Assembly: GCA_000230935.2 (NCBI GenBank)
Contig: AGIQ01000005.1
Location: 310,001-374,000 of the forward strand
From: Mycolicibacterium rhodesiae JS60
Lineage (GTDB): Bacteria > Actinomycetota > Actinomycetes > Mycobacteriales > Mycobacteriaceae
Reading direction: 5' to 3'
Length of the DNA stretch: 64,000 bases
Below, in pieces: positions 28,866 to 37,347 of the stretch (the first letter of the stretch is position 1; the number at the start of each line of letters is the position of its first letter). Made by a program: the position numbers and the translations under genes. Below the pieces are notes generated by a model that searched no databases, had not been told where the DNA came from, and was given only the letters and a program-made list of their open reading frames with translations.

Positions 28866-29813
28866 ATGCCTGCAGCAATCAACGCGCTCTACAAGACCAG
28901 CATCGCGCTCGCCGGGGCAACCGCCATCGCCGTCAGTCCACTGATCCCGAGCCAGGACGTCCGGATCGCGTCGGTGTACCTACCCGAAATCCAGCTGACC
29001 GACCTCACCGTGCCGGCGTTCGGCGCGATCCCCTACCAGATCGGCATCAACGCGCTGGGCGACCTCCTCGCCGCGACACCGATCCTGGTCGGCAGCACCC
29101 AGCAGTGCGAGACCTACTGTCTGGGACCGAACACGCCCGCGCCTGACCCAACCTACGCGCCGTTCACCGGCTGGGGCCTCGTCGGGCTGGGCCAGGGGCT
29201 GATCACCAGCCCGGCCGCGTTTGTCCGGGCATTGCAGGCCGGCCAAGACCCCGCCCAGGCGCTCGGCGTCGCGCTGCTCGCCATCCAGGTGCCGATCGCG
29301 AACACGTTCAGCCTTCTGGTCGCGCCCCGAATCCCCGCCGGGGGCTTCGAGCTGCAGGCGACCCTCGACCGGGCATTCGCCGCCTACAAACACGCCGTCG
29401 ACTACGCGGTGAACATCGCCGCCCAGGCCTTGGTGACCGGCCCGATAACGGTTCTCGGCGGTGTCGTCGAGGGCACCACTGTGTTCGCGGCGACCCTGGC
29501 CCAGACCGGTGACGTCGCCGCCGCGTTCGCCGCCGGCCGCACCCCGATTCAGGACTCGGTCCGGACCGCCACCACCGACCTCGTCAACGAGATCAACGAG
29601 GGCCGCTCGACGATCTACGCCGACCTCACCACCGGGCCGGGGGCCACCACGCGACCGATCCCGACGGTCCCGCCGCCGGCCGGGGCAGCCACGCCGACGA
29701 GCAAACGGACACCTGCCACCAAGGCGTCTCCCGGTGCCGGCCAGTCCACCTCGGCCAAGAAAGGTTCGGTCGCCGGCTCGAAGCGCGCGCACAAGGCCGT
29801 GTCCGCGGGATAG
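28866..29813 (+). CDS. Secreted mycobacterial protein with basic Ser/Thr/Lys-rich tail
   Basis: A 315-residue protein of the same plan as the two above: N-terminal export helix (KTSIALAGATAIAVSPL), a hydrophobic core of about 220 residues containing a two-cysteine loop QQCETYC and a GWGLVGLGQGLITSPAAFV segment, then a PPPAG hinge and a basic tail (KRTPATKASPGAGQ, KRAHKAVSAG). The tail is positively charged, in contrast to the acidic end of the 27732 product. GGGGAAGGGG precedes the ATG. Possibly linked to cell-wall polymers through the tail; function unknown. Confidence 0.75.
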   Translation: MPAAINALYKTSIALAGATAIAVSPLIPSQDVRIASVYLPEIQLTDLTVPAFGAIPYQIGINALGDLLAATPILVGSTQQCETYCLGPNTPAPDPTYAPFTGWGLVGLGQGLITSPAAFVRALQAGQDPAQALGVALLAIQVPIANTFSLLVAPRIPAGGFELQATLDRAFAAYKHAVDYAVNIAAQALVTGPITVLGGVVEGTTVFAATLAQTGDVAAAFAAGRTPIQDSVRTATTDLVNEINEGRSTIYADLTTGPGATTRPIPTVPPPAGAATPTSKRTPATKASPGAGQSTSAKKGSVAGSKRAHKAVSAG

Positions 29814-29815
29814 GA

Positions 29816-31720
29816 CTACTGCGCGGCCTTGGCCCAGCGGCCGGCGTCACCGACGATGCCGACCGGCACCGCGCCGGTCAGGCTCACGTTCTGCACGCTG
29901 GGACCCACCGCGACGATCGTGGTGTCCTGCAGGATCGGCAATACCGTCGACAGGTTCCACAGCCGGGGTTCGACCAGATTGATGACGTCGTCGATCTTCG
30001 CCGAACCATCAAGGGCCGCATCGATATTGGGCTGAATGCTGCGATCGCAGATGCCGGTGAGGTTCGAGGGTGCCTGCACCAGCGCACCGGCGTCGGGCAC
30101 CGGCGCCGGCGGGGACGTCTGCGTTGTGGTGGCCGGGCCGGGCGACGGGCTCGATGACGGCGTCGACGAAGTGCTGGCGGGGGTGGCGGGCGGGGCGGTC
30201 GGCACGGCGGTCGCCTGTAAGGCGGGGCACCCGTAGCGGGACGCGAGCACGGTGGCCAGGTCACCGCCCGCGGCATGCCAGCCGACGATCGCGTCGACTC
30301 GGTTGTTCACCAGCGCATCCCCGTACAGCACCGGCGGATCGAGCGCCAGCACGGTCGCGGCGATGCCGACACTGCGCAGTTGATCGGCTCCGGTGTTGGC
30401 AACGGCAACGGCGGTCGGGTCGTTGGCGGCCACCCCGATCACCAGCGACAGCGTCTCGCCGTCCTTGCTGATCCGTCCGCGAGTGATCTCCGGCGGGCCG
30501 GGCTGCGGTGTGGCAGTACGTGATCCGGCCGACGGTGGCGGCTGCACCGGCGATTCGGTTGGGGTGCGGTCGATCTGGAAGCCGGCCTGCTCGAGCAACT
30601 CGAGCGACCGCTGCGGACCCAATGCGGGCGGCGCGGTGGGTACGTAGCCCGGATCGCTGGGCGCACGGACCTGGGCCTGGGCCAGGGTGACGGTGTTGTC
30701 GCTGCCGGCACCCACCGCGGCGAGCAGATCCACGTCGAGCAGGCCCAAAATCCCTTTGCGCACAGCCGGATCCGATAATTTCGGCTCGACCGCCCGCAAG
30801 GTCAGCTGCATGACCCGCGGGGTGACGATGCGCGCGGTACGCACATCGGGGATGGCCGACAGCTGCGCGAACGCCGCCGCACCGCCGTGTACCTGCGCCA
30901 CCTGCGTGTCACCGTTGCGGATCGAGTCGGCCAGGGCGGCAGGCGCACCCGCGCGGCGGAACAGGATCTGATCGGGATGCGCGGGCGGTCCCCAGAACCG
31001 GTCGTTGCGCGCCAGCAGGATCTCGTCGCGCTGGGGGTCGATGTTGTCCACCCGGAACTGGCCGGCGGTCACCGGCAGAGCGCGGGCCAGTCCGGCCGGG
31101 AAGCCGCCGGGCACGTCCTTGACGATGTGGGCGGGCAGCAGATCGTTGAACAACTCCCGCCACGCCGGGTACGGCTGGGAGAAGGTGACCACCGCGGTCT
31201 TGCCGCCCTCGATCGACTGCACGCCGGTGATCAGGTCGTAGCCCGCCGGGTCGACGACGCCGGGTTCGCTGACCATCTGGCGCCAGAGGTACCAGAAGTC
31301 GTCGGCGGCGATCGGGGCGTTATCGGTCCAGGACGCTTCGGGCCGGATCTTGTAGGTGACGGTGAACGGGTTCTGGTTGGTCACATCGGCCGAGACCAGC
31401 AGCGTGGGGTCCATTTCCCAGCGTGAGCCGGTCGAGGTGGTCGGGTCGGGCACCGGCCGGAACGAGCTGGGCAGGACCAGCGCGCTGATGGCGGCGTTAA
31501 CCGGCGACTGATCCGAGAGCAGATGCGGGTTGAAGCCGGCGCCGATCGAGTCGATGCCCATGATGATCTGGGTGGCCCGGGCCGGTGGCGGCGGCGGTGC
31601 GTTCGTGGTCTCGGTGCTCTGCGGAGCGGGCGGCGGACTGACCGTACACGCGGCCGTGACCAGCACCGACCCGAACACAGCCAGGGCTTGCAGGCTGCGT
31701 CGTCTGTCCGGCACGCCCAT
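29816..31720 (-). CDS. lpqW: Lipoprotein LpqW, regulator of PIM/LAM synthesis
   Basis: A 634-residue member of the peptide/nickel ABC substrate-binding fold, exported and probably lipidated at Cys25 (VTAAC, a somewhat weak lipobox with Thr at -3). After a proline-rich linker the SBP fold starts at [32 protein letters not shown] and [18 protein letters not shown] are typical. A Pro/Ser/Thr-rich insertion near residue 520 is a family feature. In mycobacteria LpqW does not import peptides but controls flux between PIMs and lipomannan/LAM, acting with the mannosyltransferase PimE, which is encoded at 41070. Order lpqW-typA equals Rv1166-Rv1165. Confidence 0.92.
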   Translation of the reverse strand: MGVPDRRRSLQALAVFGSVLVTAACTVSPPPAPQSTETTNAPPPPPARATQIIMGIDSIGAGFNPHLLSDQSPVNAAISALVLPSSFRPVPDPTTSTGSRWEMDPTLLVSADVTNQNPFTVTYKIRPEASWTDNAPIAADDFWYLWRQMVSEPGVVDPAGYDLITGVQSIEGGKTAVVTFSQPYPAWRELFNDLLPAHIVKDVPGGFPAGLARALPVTAGQFRVDNIDPQRDEILLARNDRFWGPPAHPDQILFRRAGAPAALADSIRNGDTQVAQVHGGAAAFAQLSAIPDVRTARIVTPRVMQLTLRAVEPKLSDPAVRKGILGLLDVDLLAAVGAGSDNTVTLAQAQVRAPSDPGYVPTAPPALGPQRSLELLEQAGFQIDRTPTESPVQPPPSAGSRTATPQPGPPEITRGRISKDGETLSLVIGVAANDPTAVAVANTGADQLRSVGIAATVLALDPPVLYGDALVNNRVDAIVGWHAAGGDLATVLASRYGCPALQATAVPTAPPATPASTSSTPSSSPSPGPATTTQTSPPAPVPDAGALVQAPSNLTGICDRSIQPNIDAALDGSAKIDDVINLVEPRLWNLSTVLPILQDTTIVAVGPSVQNVSLTGAVPVGIVGDAGRWAKAAQ

Positions 31721-31741
31721 CAGAGTAGCGATAGGCCCGGG

Positions 31742-33640
31742 TCAGCCCTGCTGCTTAGCGCGGGACTTGGCCCTGGCCCGGCTGGTGGCGTCCAGCTCCA
31801 CCTTGCGGACCCGGACGATCTCCGGAGTCACCTCGACGCACTCGTCGGCCGCGCAGAACTCCATCGCCTGTTCGAGGTCGAGTTCCAGCGGACGGGCCAG
31901 CGTCTCCATCACATCGGCGGTCGACGACCGCATGTTGGTGAGCTTCTTCTCGCGGGTGATGTTGATGTCGAGATCCTCGGCGCGCGGATTGATTCCGACG
32001 ACCTGCCCCTCGTAGGTGTCCTGCCCGGGCTCGACGAAGAACTGCCCGCGGTCGGCCAGCTGGATCATCGCGAACGGGGTGATCTGGCCGGTACGGTCGG
32101 AGACCAGCGATCCGGTGTGCCGGGCGCGGATCTCCCCCGCCCACGGCCGGTAGCCGTCGAAGACCGCGTTGGCGATGCCGGTGCCGCGGGTCAGCGTCAG
32201 GAAGTCGGTGCGGAATCCGATGAGTCCGCGGCTGGGCACGATGAAGTCCATCCGCACCCAGCCGGCCGCGTGGTTGGTCATCTCTTCCATGCGGCCCTTG
32301 CGGGCGGCCATCAGCTGGGTGATGGCGCCGACGAACTCGTCGGGACAGTCGATCGTCATGGCCTCGAAGGGCTCGTGCAGCTTGCCGTCGACGGTGCGGG
32401 TGACCACCTGCGGCTTGCCGACGGTCAGTTCGAAGCCCTCGCGGCGCATCTGCTCGACGAGCACGGCCAGCGCGAGTTCGCCGCGGCCCTGCACCTCCCA
32501 CGCATCCGGGCGACCGATGTCGACGACCTTGATGGACACATTGCCGATCAGTTCGGAATCCAAGCGGGACTTGACCATTCGAGCGGTCAGCTTGTGACCG
32601 GACACCTTACCGGCCAGCGGTGAGGTGTTGGTGCCGATCGTCACCGAGATCGCGGGCTCGTCGACGGTGATGCGCGGCAGCGCGTGCGCGTGGTCGGGGT
32701 CGGCGAGGGTGTCACCGATCATGATCTCGGGAATCCCCGCGACCGCCACGATATCGCCGGCCATCGCTTCATCCGTTGCGGTGCGTTCGACACCCTCGGT
32801 GACGAGCAGTTCGGTGATCTTGGCATTCGTGATGACGGGGTGGCCGTCGACCTCCCGCATCCAGGCCACCTGCTGGCCTTTCTTGATCCGGCCCTTGTAA
32901 ATGCGGATCAACGCGAGCCGGCCGAGGAACGCCGAGGCGTCCAGGTTGGTCACCAGGGCCTGCAGCGGCGCCTCGGGATCGCCCTGCGGCGGCGGGATGT
33001 GCTCGAGCAGGACGTCGAACAGCGGGTCGAGGTTCTCCCCGTCGGGGTTCTCGCCGTTGGCCGGTTGGGTGGTGCTGGCGATGCCGGCCCGCCCGGACGC
33101 GTAGAGCGTGGGCAGGTCGAGCGCCTTCTCGGCGGCGGCCTGCGCCTCCTCGTCGAGATCGGAGGCGACGTCCAGCAGCAGATCGTGGCTCTCCTCGACG
33201 ACCTCGGCGATGCGGGCGTCGGGGCGGTCGGTCTTGTTGACCACCAGGATCACCGGCAGGTGTGCGGCCAGGGCCTTGCGCAGCACGAATCGGGTCTGCG
33301 GCAGCGGGCCTTCGGACGCGTCGACCAGCAGCAGCACGCCGTCGACCATGGACAGGCCGCGCTCGACCTCACCGCCGAAGTCGGCGTGGCCGGGGGTGTC
33401 TATGACGTTGATCACGGTCATGGATCCATCGGCGTGATGACGATGCACGGCGGTGTTCTTCGCCAGGATCGTGATGCCCTTTTCTTTCTCCAGGTCACCG
33501 GAGTCCATCAGGCGTTCGATCGCGTCGTCACCGCGGTGCGTCAGCGCACCGGACTGCCGCAACATGGCGTCCACCAGCGTCGTCTTGCCATGGTCGACAT
33601 GCGCCACGATGGCGACGTTGCGGAAATCCTGGTTGTTCAC
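31742..33640 (-). CDS. typA: Ribosome-associated GTPase TypA/BipA
   Basis: Translational GTPase of the EF-G group, involved in ribosome assembly and stress response. G1 is [10 protein letters not shown]3 [13 protein letters not shown]4 [10 protein letters not shown]; the C-terminal domains contain [20 protein letters not shown] and [11 protein letters not shown], characteristic of TypA. From the GTG at 33640 (VNNQDFRNV) it has 632 residues, equal to the family. The GTG overlaps the TGA of the upstream YrhK-like gene in a GTGA junction, so translation is probably coupled. It follows that gene in one operon and runs towards lpqW, 21 bases on. Confidence 0.95.
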   Translation of the reverse strand: MNNQDFRNVAIVAHVDHGKTTLVDAMLRQSGALTHRGDDAIERLMDSGDLEKEKGITILAKNTAVHRHHADGSMTVINVIDTPGHADFGGEVERGLSMVDGVLLLVDASEGPLPQTRFVLRKALAAHLPVILVVNKTDRPDARIAEVVEESHDLLLDVASDLDEEAQAAAEKALDLPTLYASGRAGIASTTQPANGENPDGENLDPLFDVLLEHIPPPQGDPEAPLQALVTNLDASAFLGRLALIRIYKGRIKKGQQVAWMREVDGHPVITNAKITELLVTEGVERTATDEAMAGDIVAVAGIPEIMIGDTLADPDHAHALPRITVDEPAISVTIGTNTSPLAGKVSGHKLTARMVKSRLDSELIGNVSIKVVDIGRPDAWEVQGRGELALAVLVEQMRREGFELTVGKPQVVTRTVDGKLHEPFEAMTIDCPDEFVGAITQLMAARKGRMEEMTNHAAGWVRMDFIVPSRGLIGFRTDFLTLTRGTGIANAVFDGYRPWAGEIRARHTGSLVSDRTGQITPFAMIQLADRGQFFVEPGQDTYEGQVVGINPRAEDLDINITREKKLTNMRSSTADVMETLARPLELDLEQAMEFCAADECVEVTPEIVRVRKVELDATSRARAKSRAKQQG

Positions 33641-34263
33641 GGCCCTGATTCTGGCAGCGCAGGTGCCCTTTTGCGAAAACGAGGAAGGACGAGTAGGGCC
33701 GCACCGAGGAAACACAGCGCACCAAGGAAGGTCCCGAGGTTGGCCACCAGCTCGTCCTCGGTGATGCCGGTGCGCCGCACGAACGCCCCCACCGCGGAGG
33801 CGCCGAAGGCGATCGACCCGATCATGTTGATCCACTCGGACTGCCAGTCACGCGAGCCCAGCGCGATCAGGCCGATCGCGATGGTGGCCGCCGCCACCCC
33901 CAGGGCCGCACTCACCAGGAAGGCGATGGACCCCAGGGCATCCGGGGCCCAGACATAGTGGCGCCGCACCCCGGTGGCGTGCGCCCAGACCGCGCTGCCG
34001 GTGCTGATGTTGAACAGGATCGTTCCGGCGAATTGAATTGCCGCCGAGAGCCATTCCAGCCTTTGGCGCGGCGCCGACAGCATGAGTTGCATCCAGGCGG
34101 CGGCGGTGAAGAACCAGGATCCGATGAAGCACAGCCAGTTGGTGGCGCCGGCACCGGCGACGGCCGATAAACCGGGCAGAGTGGCCAGTGCGAAGAAGGA
34201 CGAACCGATGGCGAACAGCCAGCACTGCCGCGACAGGGTCGCATACCTCCCCACACTCGGCAT
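33637..34263 (-). CDS. Four- to six-helix membrane protein with YrhK-like domain
   Basis: A 208-residue integral membrane protein. Hydrophobic helices are evident at CWLFAIGSSFFALATLPGL, ATNWLCFIGSWFFTAAAWMQ, IQFAGTILFNISTGSAVW and others, with a basic C-terminus ([14 protein letters not shown]). The repeated FIGS/NWxxxxGSxxF pattern is that of the YrhK domain, whose role is unknown. I use ATG 34263; a TTG at 34275 would add four residues. Its stop codon overlaps the typA start (GTGA). In M. tuberculosis the corresponding place holds narGHJI. Confidence 0.72.
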   Translation of the reverse strand: MPSVGRYATLSRQCWLFAIGSSFFALATLPGLSAVAGAGATNWLCFIGSWFFTAAAWMQLMLSAPRQRLEWLSAAIQFAGTILFNISTGSAVWAHATGVRRHYVWAPDALGSIAFLVSAALGVAAATIAIGLIALGSRDWQSEWINMIGSIAFGASAVGAFVRRTGITEDELVANLGTFLGALCFLGAALLVLPRFRKRAPALPESGP

Positions 34264-34338
34264 TTCAGCAGGCAATCCATACCGGATGCAAACCCGACGG
34301 AGTTAGCCTGGGTTACCGCCGTCAATTGGAGGTTTGAC

Positions 34339-34611
34339 ATGACGGTTTATGAAGTTCTCACCATCGCGGTCATCGTCGTCGTGGGCACGGCGGCGACCGC
34401 CGCCATCTATCTCGGATTGCTCAACTGGATCGGCGGGGCGTACATCGTGCGGTGTGCCACGTGCCGGCACCTGACGGTCTCGTCGGATCGCCGGCAGCCG
34501 CAGTCCTGTGCGCACTGCCGCCATCCGGTGCTGATGCATCCGGTGCACGCCGTCCATCACCCGCGAGAAGCCGCCGACGTGCGAGTCACCGGTGACCGCC
34601 TCAAATACTAG
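34339..34611 (+). CDS. Small membrane protein with zinc-ribbon CxxC pairs
   Basis: A 90-residue protein: one N-terminal membrane helix (VLTIAVIVVVGTAATAAIYL) followed by a cytoplasmic part with two CxxC knuckles, CATC and CAHC, separated by 16 residues, then a His-rich stretch HPVLMHPVHAVHH. The cysteines should bind one zinc; the histidines could bind another metal. A GGAGGT site stands eight bases before the ATG. Its stop overlaps the stop of the convergent gene by 4 bases. Function unknown. Confidence 0.75.
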   Translation: MTVYEVLTIAVIVVVGTAATAAIYLGLLNWIGGAYIVRCATCRHLTVSSDRRQPQSCAHCRHPVLMHPVHAVHHPREAADVRVTGDRLKY

Positions 34612-35684
34612 GGGTAGGACAGCAGGACCATGACGCGCCCGCCCGGCGGTGGTGGCGCGAAATCGTCCGGGTCGAACCCGTAGTACGTGCGTTGGTCGTC
34701 GGTGATCTGGTCGATCACCTTGCCGGTGGCGTGCAGCCGGCCGTCGGTGGCGGCGTCCTTCATGACGCCACGGAAGTCGGGCACCGACATCGATTCCGCG
34801 AGCAGCAGCGCCTGCCCGCCGCCGTCGAGGTCGACCAGAATGCCGGCACCGGCGTAGTTGTTGCCGCCACGTCCCGTCCCGCGCGGCGCCCAGTACACCG
34901 GCTCCGAGGCCGGACTCCCCTCCACCCGCCGGTAGTCGCCGACATGGCCGGTCGAGTCGGCGACCGTGACCTCGGGCAGGTGCGCGATCGTGCGCATCTG
35001 CGCCAGCCACATCCAGCCCAGCGGGATGCAGACGATGCCGTACATCAGCACCATCAGCATCAGCACCGGCTTCCAGGCGATCTCCCAGGACAGCCGCCGC
35101 GGTGACACCGGCAGCCCGGACAGTTGATCGTCGAGTTCTTTCCGGCCGAATCTGAAGACGTACCAGGCCAATACCCGCGCGCACGCCATGCAGCCGAGGA
35201 TGATCAGCCCGACGATCCCGGTGACGCGCCAGTAGAAGGTGCTGTCGCCCTGGTTGGCGGTGGCGGCGACCATGACCGCCGGAATCGGCGCGGTCAGCAG
35301 AAGCAGCAGGGCGTAGGACGGGTGGCTGCTCAGGTAGACGTAGTTGACCCGAGCCTGATTGTTGGCTGCATACAGGGTGAAATCACCGATGTCGGCGCGG
35401 ACCACAGGAGCCCAAGAGCCTTGTACAACACGTGGTTTGACCAGTGAGCGCACGAAGAAGAACCCCGCGATCAGCGCGACCACAAGCGCGCCCCAGAACG
35501 TGCCCGGCATCGACTCCCCTGTGCCCGGCACCCCGAACGCGCCGCGGATGTCGATGGCCTTGCCGATGAAGAAGGCCAGCGGAAGCGCGAAAAACAGTTC
35601 CACCAACCAGATTTGGATGAGTTGCGGAATCCGTGAGCCGATCCGGTCGAATGCCAGCACCCGTTGCCAGATGAAGCGAAGCAT
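34608..35684 (-). CDS. Membrane protein of unknown function
   Basis: 358 residues from ATG 35684 (MLRFIWQRV). Five hydrophobic segments are seen (IWLVELFFALPLAFFIG, WGALVVALIAGFFFV, YALLLLLTAPIPAVMVA, VGLIILGCMACARVLAWYVF, VLMLMVLMYGIVCIPLGW), followed by an extracytoplasmic C-terminal domain of about 120 residues with mixed alpha/beta character (VTVADSTGHVGDYRRVEG...DDQRTYYGFDPDDF). No family recognised. It begins 16 bases after the P450 stop in the same direction, so mutT2-P450-this gene may be one operon. Frame is open upstream of the ATG, overlapping the P450. Confidence 0.72.
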   Translation of the reverse strand: MLRFIWQRVLAFDRIGSRIPQLIQIWLVELFFALPLAFFIGKAIDIRGAFGVPGTGESMPGTFWGALVVALIAGFFFVRSLVKPRVVQGSWAPVVRADIGDFTLYAANNQARVNYVYLSSHPSYALLLLLTAPIPAVMVAATANQGDSTFYWRVTGIVGLIILGCMACARVLAWYVFRFGRKELDDQLSGLPVSPRRLSWEIAWKPVLMLMVLMYGIVCIPLGWMWLAQMRTIAHLPEVTVADSTGHVGDYRRVEGSPASEPVYWAPRGTGRGGNNYAGAGILVDLDGGGQALLLAESMSVPDFRGVMKDAATDGRLHATGKVIDQITDDQRTYYGFDPDDFAPPPPGGRVMVLLSYP

Positions 35685-35700
35685 CGCCACTGCCAGACCC

Positions 35701-36915
35701 TCAGCGCGAAATCGGTGCGGCCGGCGTGAATTCGACGGGCATGGCTTCCAGCCCGCTGACGAAGTTGGCGGGCCGCAGCGGCAACTCGACACCGTCGGCA
35801 AGCCGCAGATCCGGCATTCGCGCCAGCACCCGCCGGGTCATGACCGTCAGCTCCAGGCGGGCCAGCTGATTGCCCAGGCAGAAGTGCGTGCCGAACCCGA
35901 AGCTGACGTGGTTATTGGGGACGCGGTCGATGCGGAACACATCAGGATCGCCGAAGACCGTCTCGTCGAAGTTCGCCGATTCGAACAGCAGCAGCATCTT
36001 CTCGCCGGCGCGCAGCGCGGTGCCGTGAAAGTCGGTGTCGGCGGTCAGGGTTCGGCACATGTTCTTGATCGGCGAGGTCCAGCGCAGCATCTCCTCGACC
36101 GCGCCGGGCAGCAACTCGGGATCATCGCGCAGAGCCTGCCACTGATCGGGATGCCTGCTGAGTTCGGCCGTCCCGCCCGAAAGCGTGTGGCGGGTGGTCT
36201 CGTCGCCGCCGATGAGGATCAGCAGGGTCTCGGCGAGGATCTGCTCATCGGTGAGCCGCTGGCCGTCGACCTCGGCGGCGATCAGGACGCTGACCAGATC
36301 GTCGGCAGGCTCCCGGCGGCGGGACTCGACGAAGGCGCCCATGAACTCGTTGTAGGCAGTCAGCGCGTTGGCCGCCGTCATAAGCGATTCCTCGGAGGCC
36401 ACCGAGCTCAGCGCCACCACCATGTCGTCGGACCAGGACAGCAGGGTGGCGCGGTCTTCTGGTGCCACGCCGAGCATGTCGCCGATGACGGCCATCGGCA
36501 GCGGTGCGGCCAGGTCGCGGACGAAGTCGCACTCGCCACGCTCGCACACCGCGTCGATCAGCGTATCGCACAGAGCCTCAATGGAATTCGCCTTGTCCCC
36601 GACCCGCTTGCGGGTGAAGCCCGCGTTGACCAGCTTGCGCCGCAGCAGGTGCGCGGGATCGTCCATGTCGATCATGTGCGGCAGCGGCGGGGTGGTCGGG
36701 CGGATACCGCCGGCGTTGGAGAACAGCTCGGGGGCACGCTCGGCGTCGATCACCGCCCGGTAGGTGGCGGCGGCCGCCAGGCCGTTGCGGTCCCGGAAGA
36801 CCGGCTGATGTTCGCGCATCCAGCGATAGGCGTCACGCGCCTGCATGCTGGCGTAGAACCGGCCATCCATCAGGTCGACGCCGGCGGTGACGTCCGTGAG
36901 CACGTCCCAGATCAT
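35701..36915 (-). CDS. cyp142: Cytochrome P450, CYP142-like steroid/cholesterol C26/27-monooxygenase
   Basis: A 404-residue soluble P450. The I-helix oxygen motif is IGGDETTRHT, the ExxR pair lies in the K-helix EEMLRWTSP, and the heme thiolate Cys346 is in FGFGTHFCLGNQLARLEL. The N-terminal third (FYASMQARDAYRWM, VFRDRNGLAAAATYRAVID, FSNAGGIRPT, MDDPAHLLRRKLVNAGFTRK) is nearly what I remember of CYP142, which oxidises the cholesterol side chain. In M. tuberculosis that gene is in the cholesterol cluster; here it lies 12 bases after mutT2, with no KstR-like palindrome in the short gap. Electron donor could be FdxC-type ferredoxin. Family P450 is certain; subfamily likely. Confidence 0.82.
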   Translation of the reverse strand: MIWDVLTDVTAGVDLMDGRFYASMQARDAYRWMREHQPVFRDRNGLAAAATYRAVIDAERAPELFSNAGGIRPTTPPLPHMIDMDDPAHLLRRKLVNAGFTRKRVGDKANSIEALCDTLIDAVCERGECDFVRDLAAPLPMAVIGDMLGVAPEDRATLLSWSDDMVVALSSVASEESLMTAANALTAYNEFMGAFVESRRREPADDLVSVLIAAEVDGQRLTDEQILAETLLILIGGDETTRHTLSGGTAELSRHPDQWQALRDDPELLPGAVEEMLRWTSPIKNMCRTLTADTDFHGTALRAGEKMLLLFESANFDETVFGDPDVFRIDRVPNNHVSFGFGTHFCLGNQLARLELTVMTRRVLARMPDLRLADGVELPLRPANFVSGLEAMPVEFTPAAPISR

Positions 36916-36927
36916 AGGGTGACGGGC

Positions 36928-37317
36928 TCACGCCCCAAGGCGTTTCGAGAGCTCCGGCAGCCAGGCCCGGTCCGCGGGAACCCAGTCGAGTGCGTCCAGC
37001 TCGCTCGCGTCGACCCATCGCAGCGCGCGGTGGTCGTGCGGGTGCAGGGCGCCGCCGGTGCGGGTGACGAGATAGGCCCGCAGGATCAGCGACTCCGAAA
37101 TGGCCACGTCGGCGCCGAGCCGCTCACCGACGACGACGTCGACCCCGAGTTCCTCGCGCAGCTCCCGCGCGAGCGCGTCGGCCTCGGTCTCGCCCGGGGA
37201 AACCTTGCCGCCGGGTAGCTCCCAGCGCCCGGCGAGTTCCGGCGGACGCTGGCGCTGCGCCACCAGAACCGTCGCACCGGAGATCAAGGCTCCGGCGACG
37301 ACGATCTGACGGGGCAC
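36928..37317 (-). CDS. mutT2: NUDIX pyrophosphatase MutT2
   Basis: A 129-residue NUDIX hydrolase with a perfect box: glycine at GKVSPGE, then RELREELGV after seven residues, matching G-x5-E-x7-REUxEExGU. MutT-type features are ALISGATVLVAQRQRPPELA before the box and WVDASELDALDWVPAD after it. M. tuberculosis MutT2 (Rv1160) hydrolyses oxidised dGTP and also dCTP or 5-methyl-dCTP, protecting the nucleotide pool. The gene starts an apparent operon with the P450 (12 bases) and lies 30 bases from the PGRS-like gene, which ends upstream of it. Confidence 0.88.
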   Translation of the reverse strand: MPRQIVVAGALISGATVLVAQRQRPPELAGRWELPGGKVSPGETEADALARELREELGVDVVVGERLGADVAISESLILRAYLVTRTGGALHPHDHRALRWVDASELDALDWVPADRAWLPELSKRLGA

Positions 37318-37347
37318 GCCAGCGACAGTACTACCGCCGCAGTGCGG

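Noticed and set aside
31523-32623. Plus-strand 366-codon frame over lpqW/typA
   Set aside because: It is antisense to two well-supported genes and shows only Gly/Val/Asp-rich shadow composition.
35701-36915. KstR operator for the CYP142-like gene
   Set aside because: No TnnAACnnGTTnnA-like palindrome is present in the 12-base gap or close to the mutT2 start.
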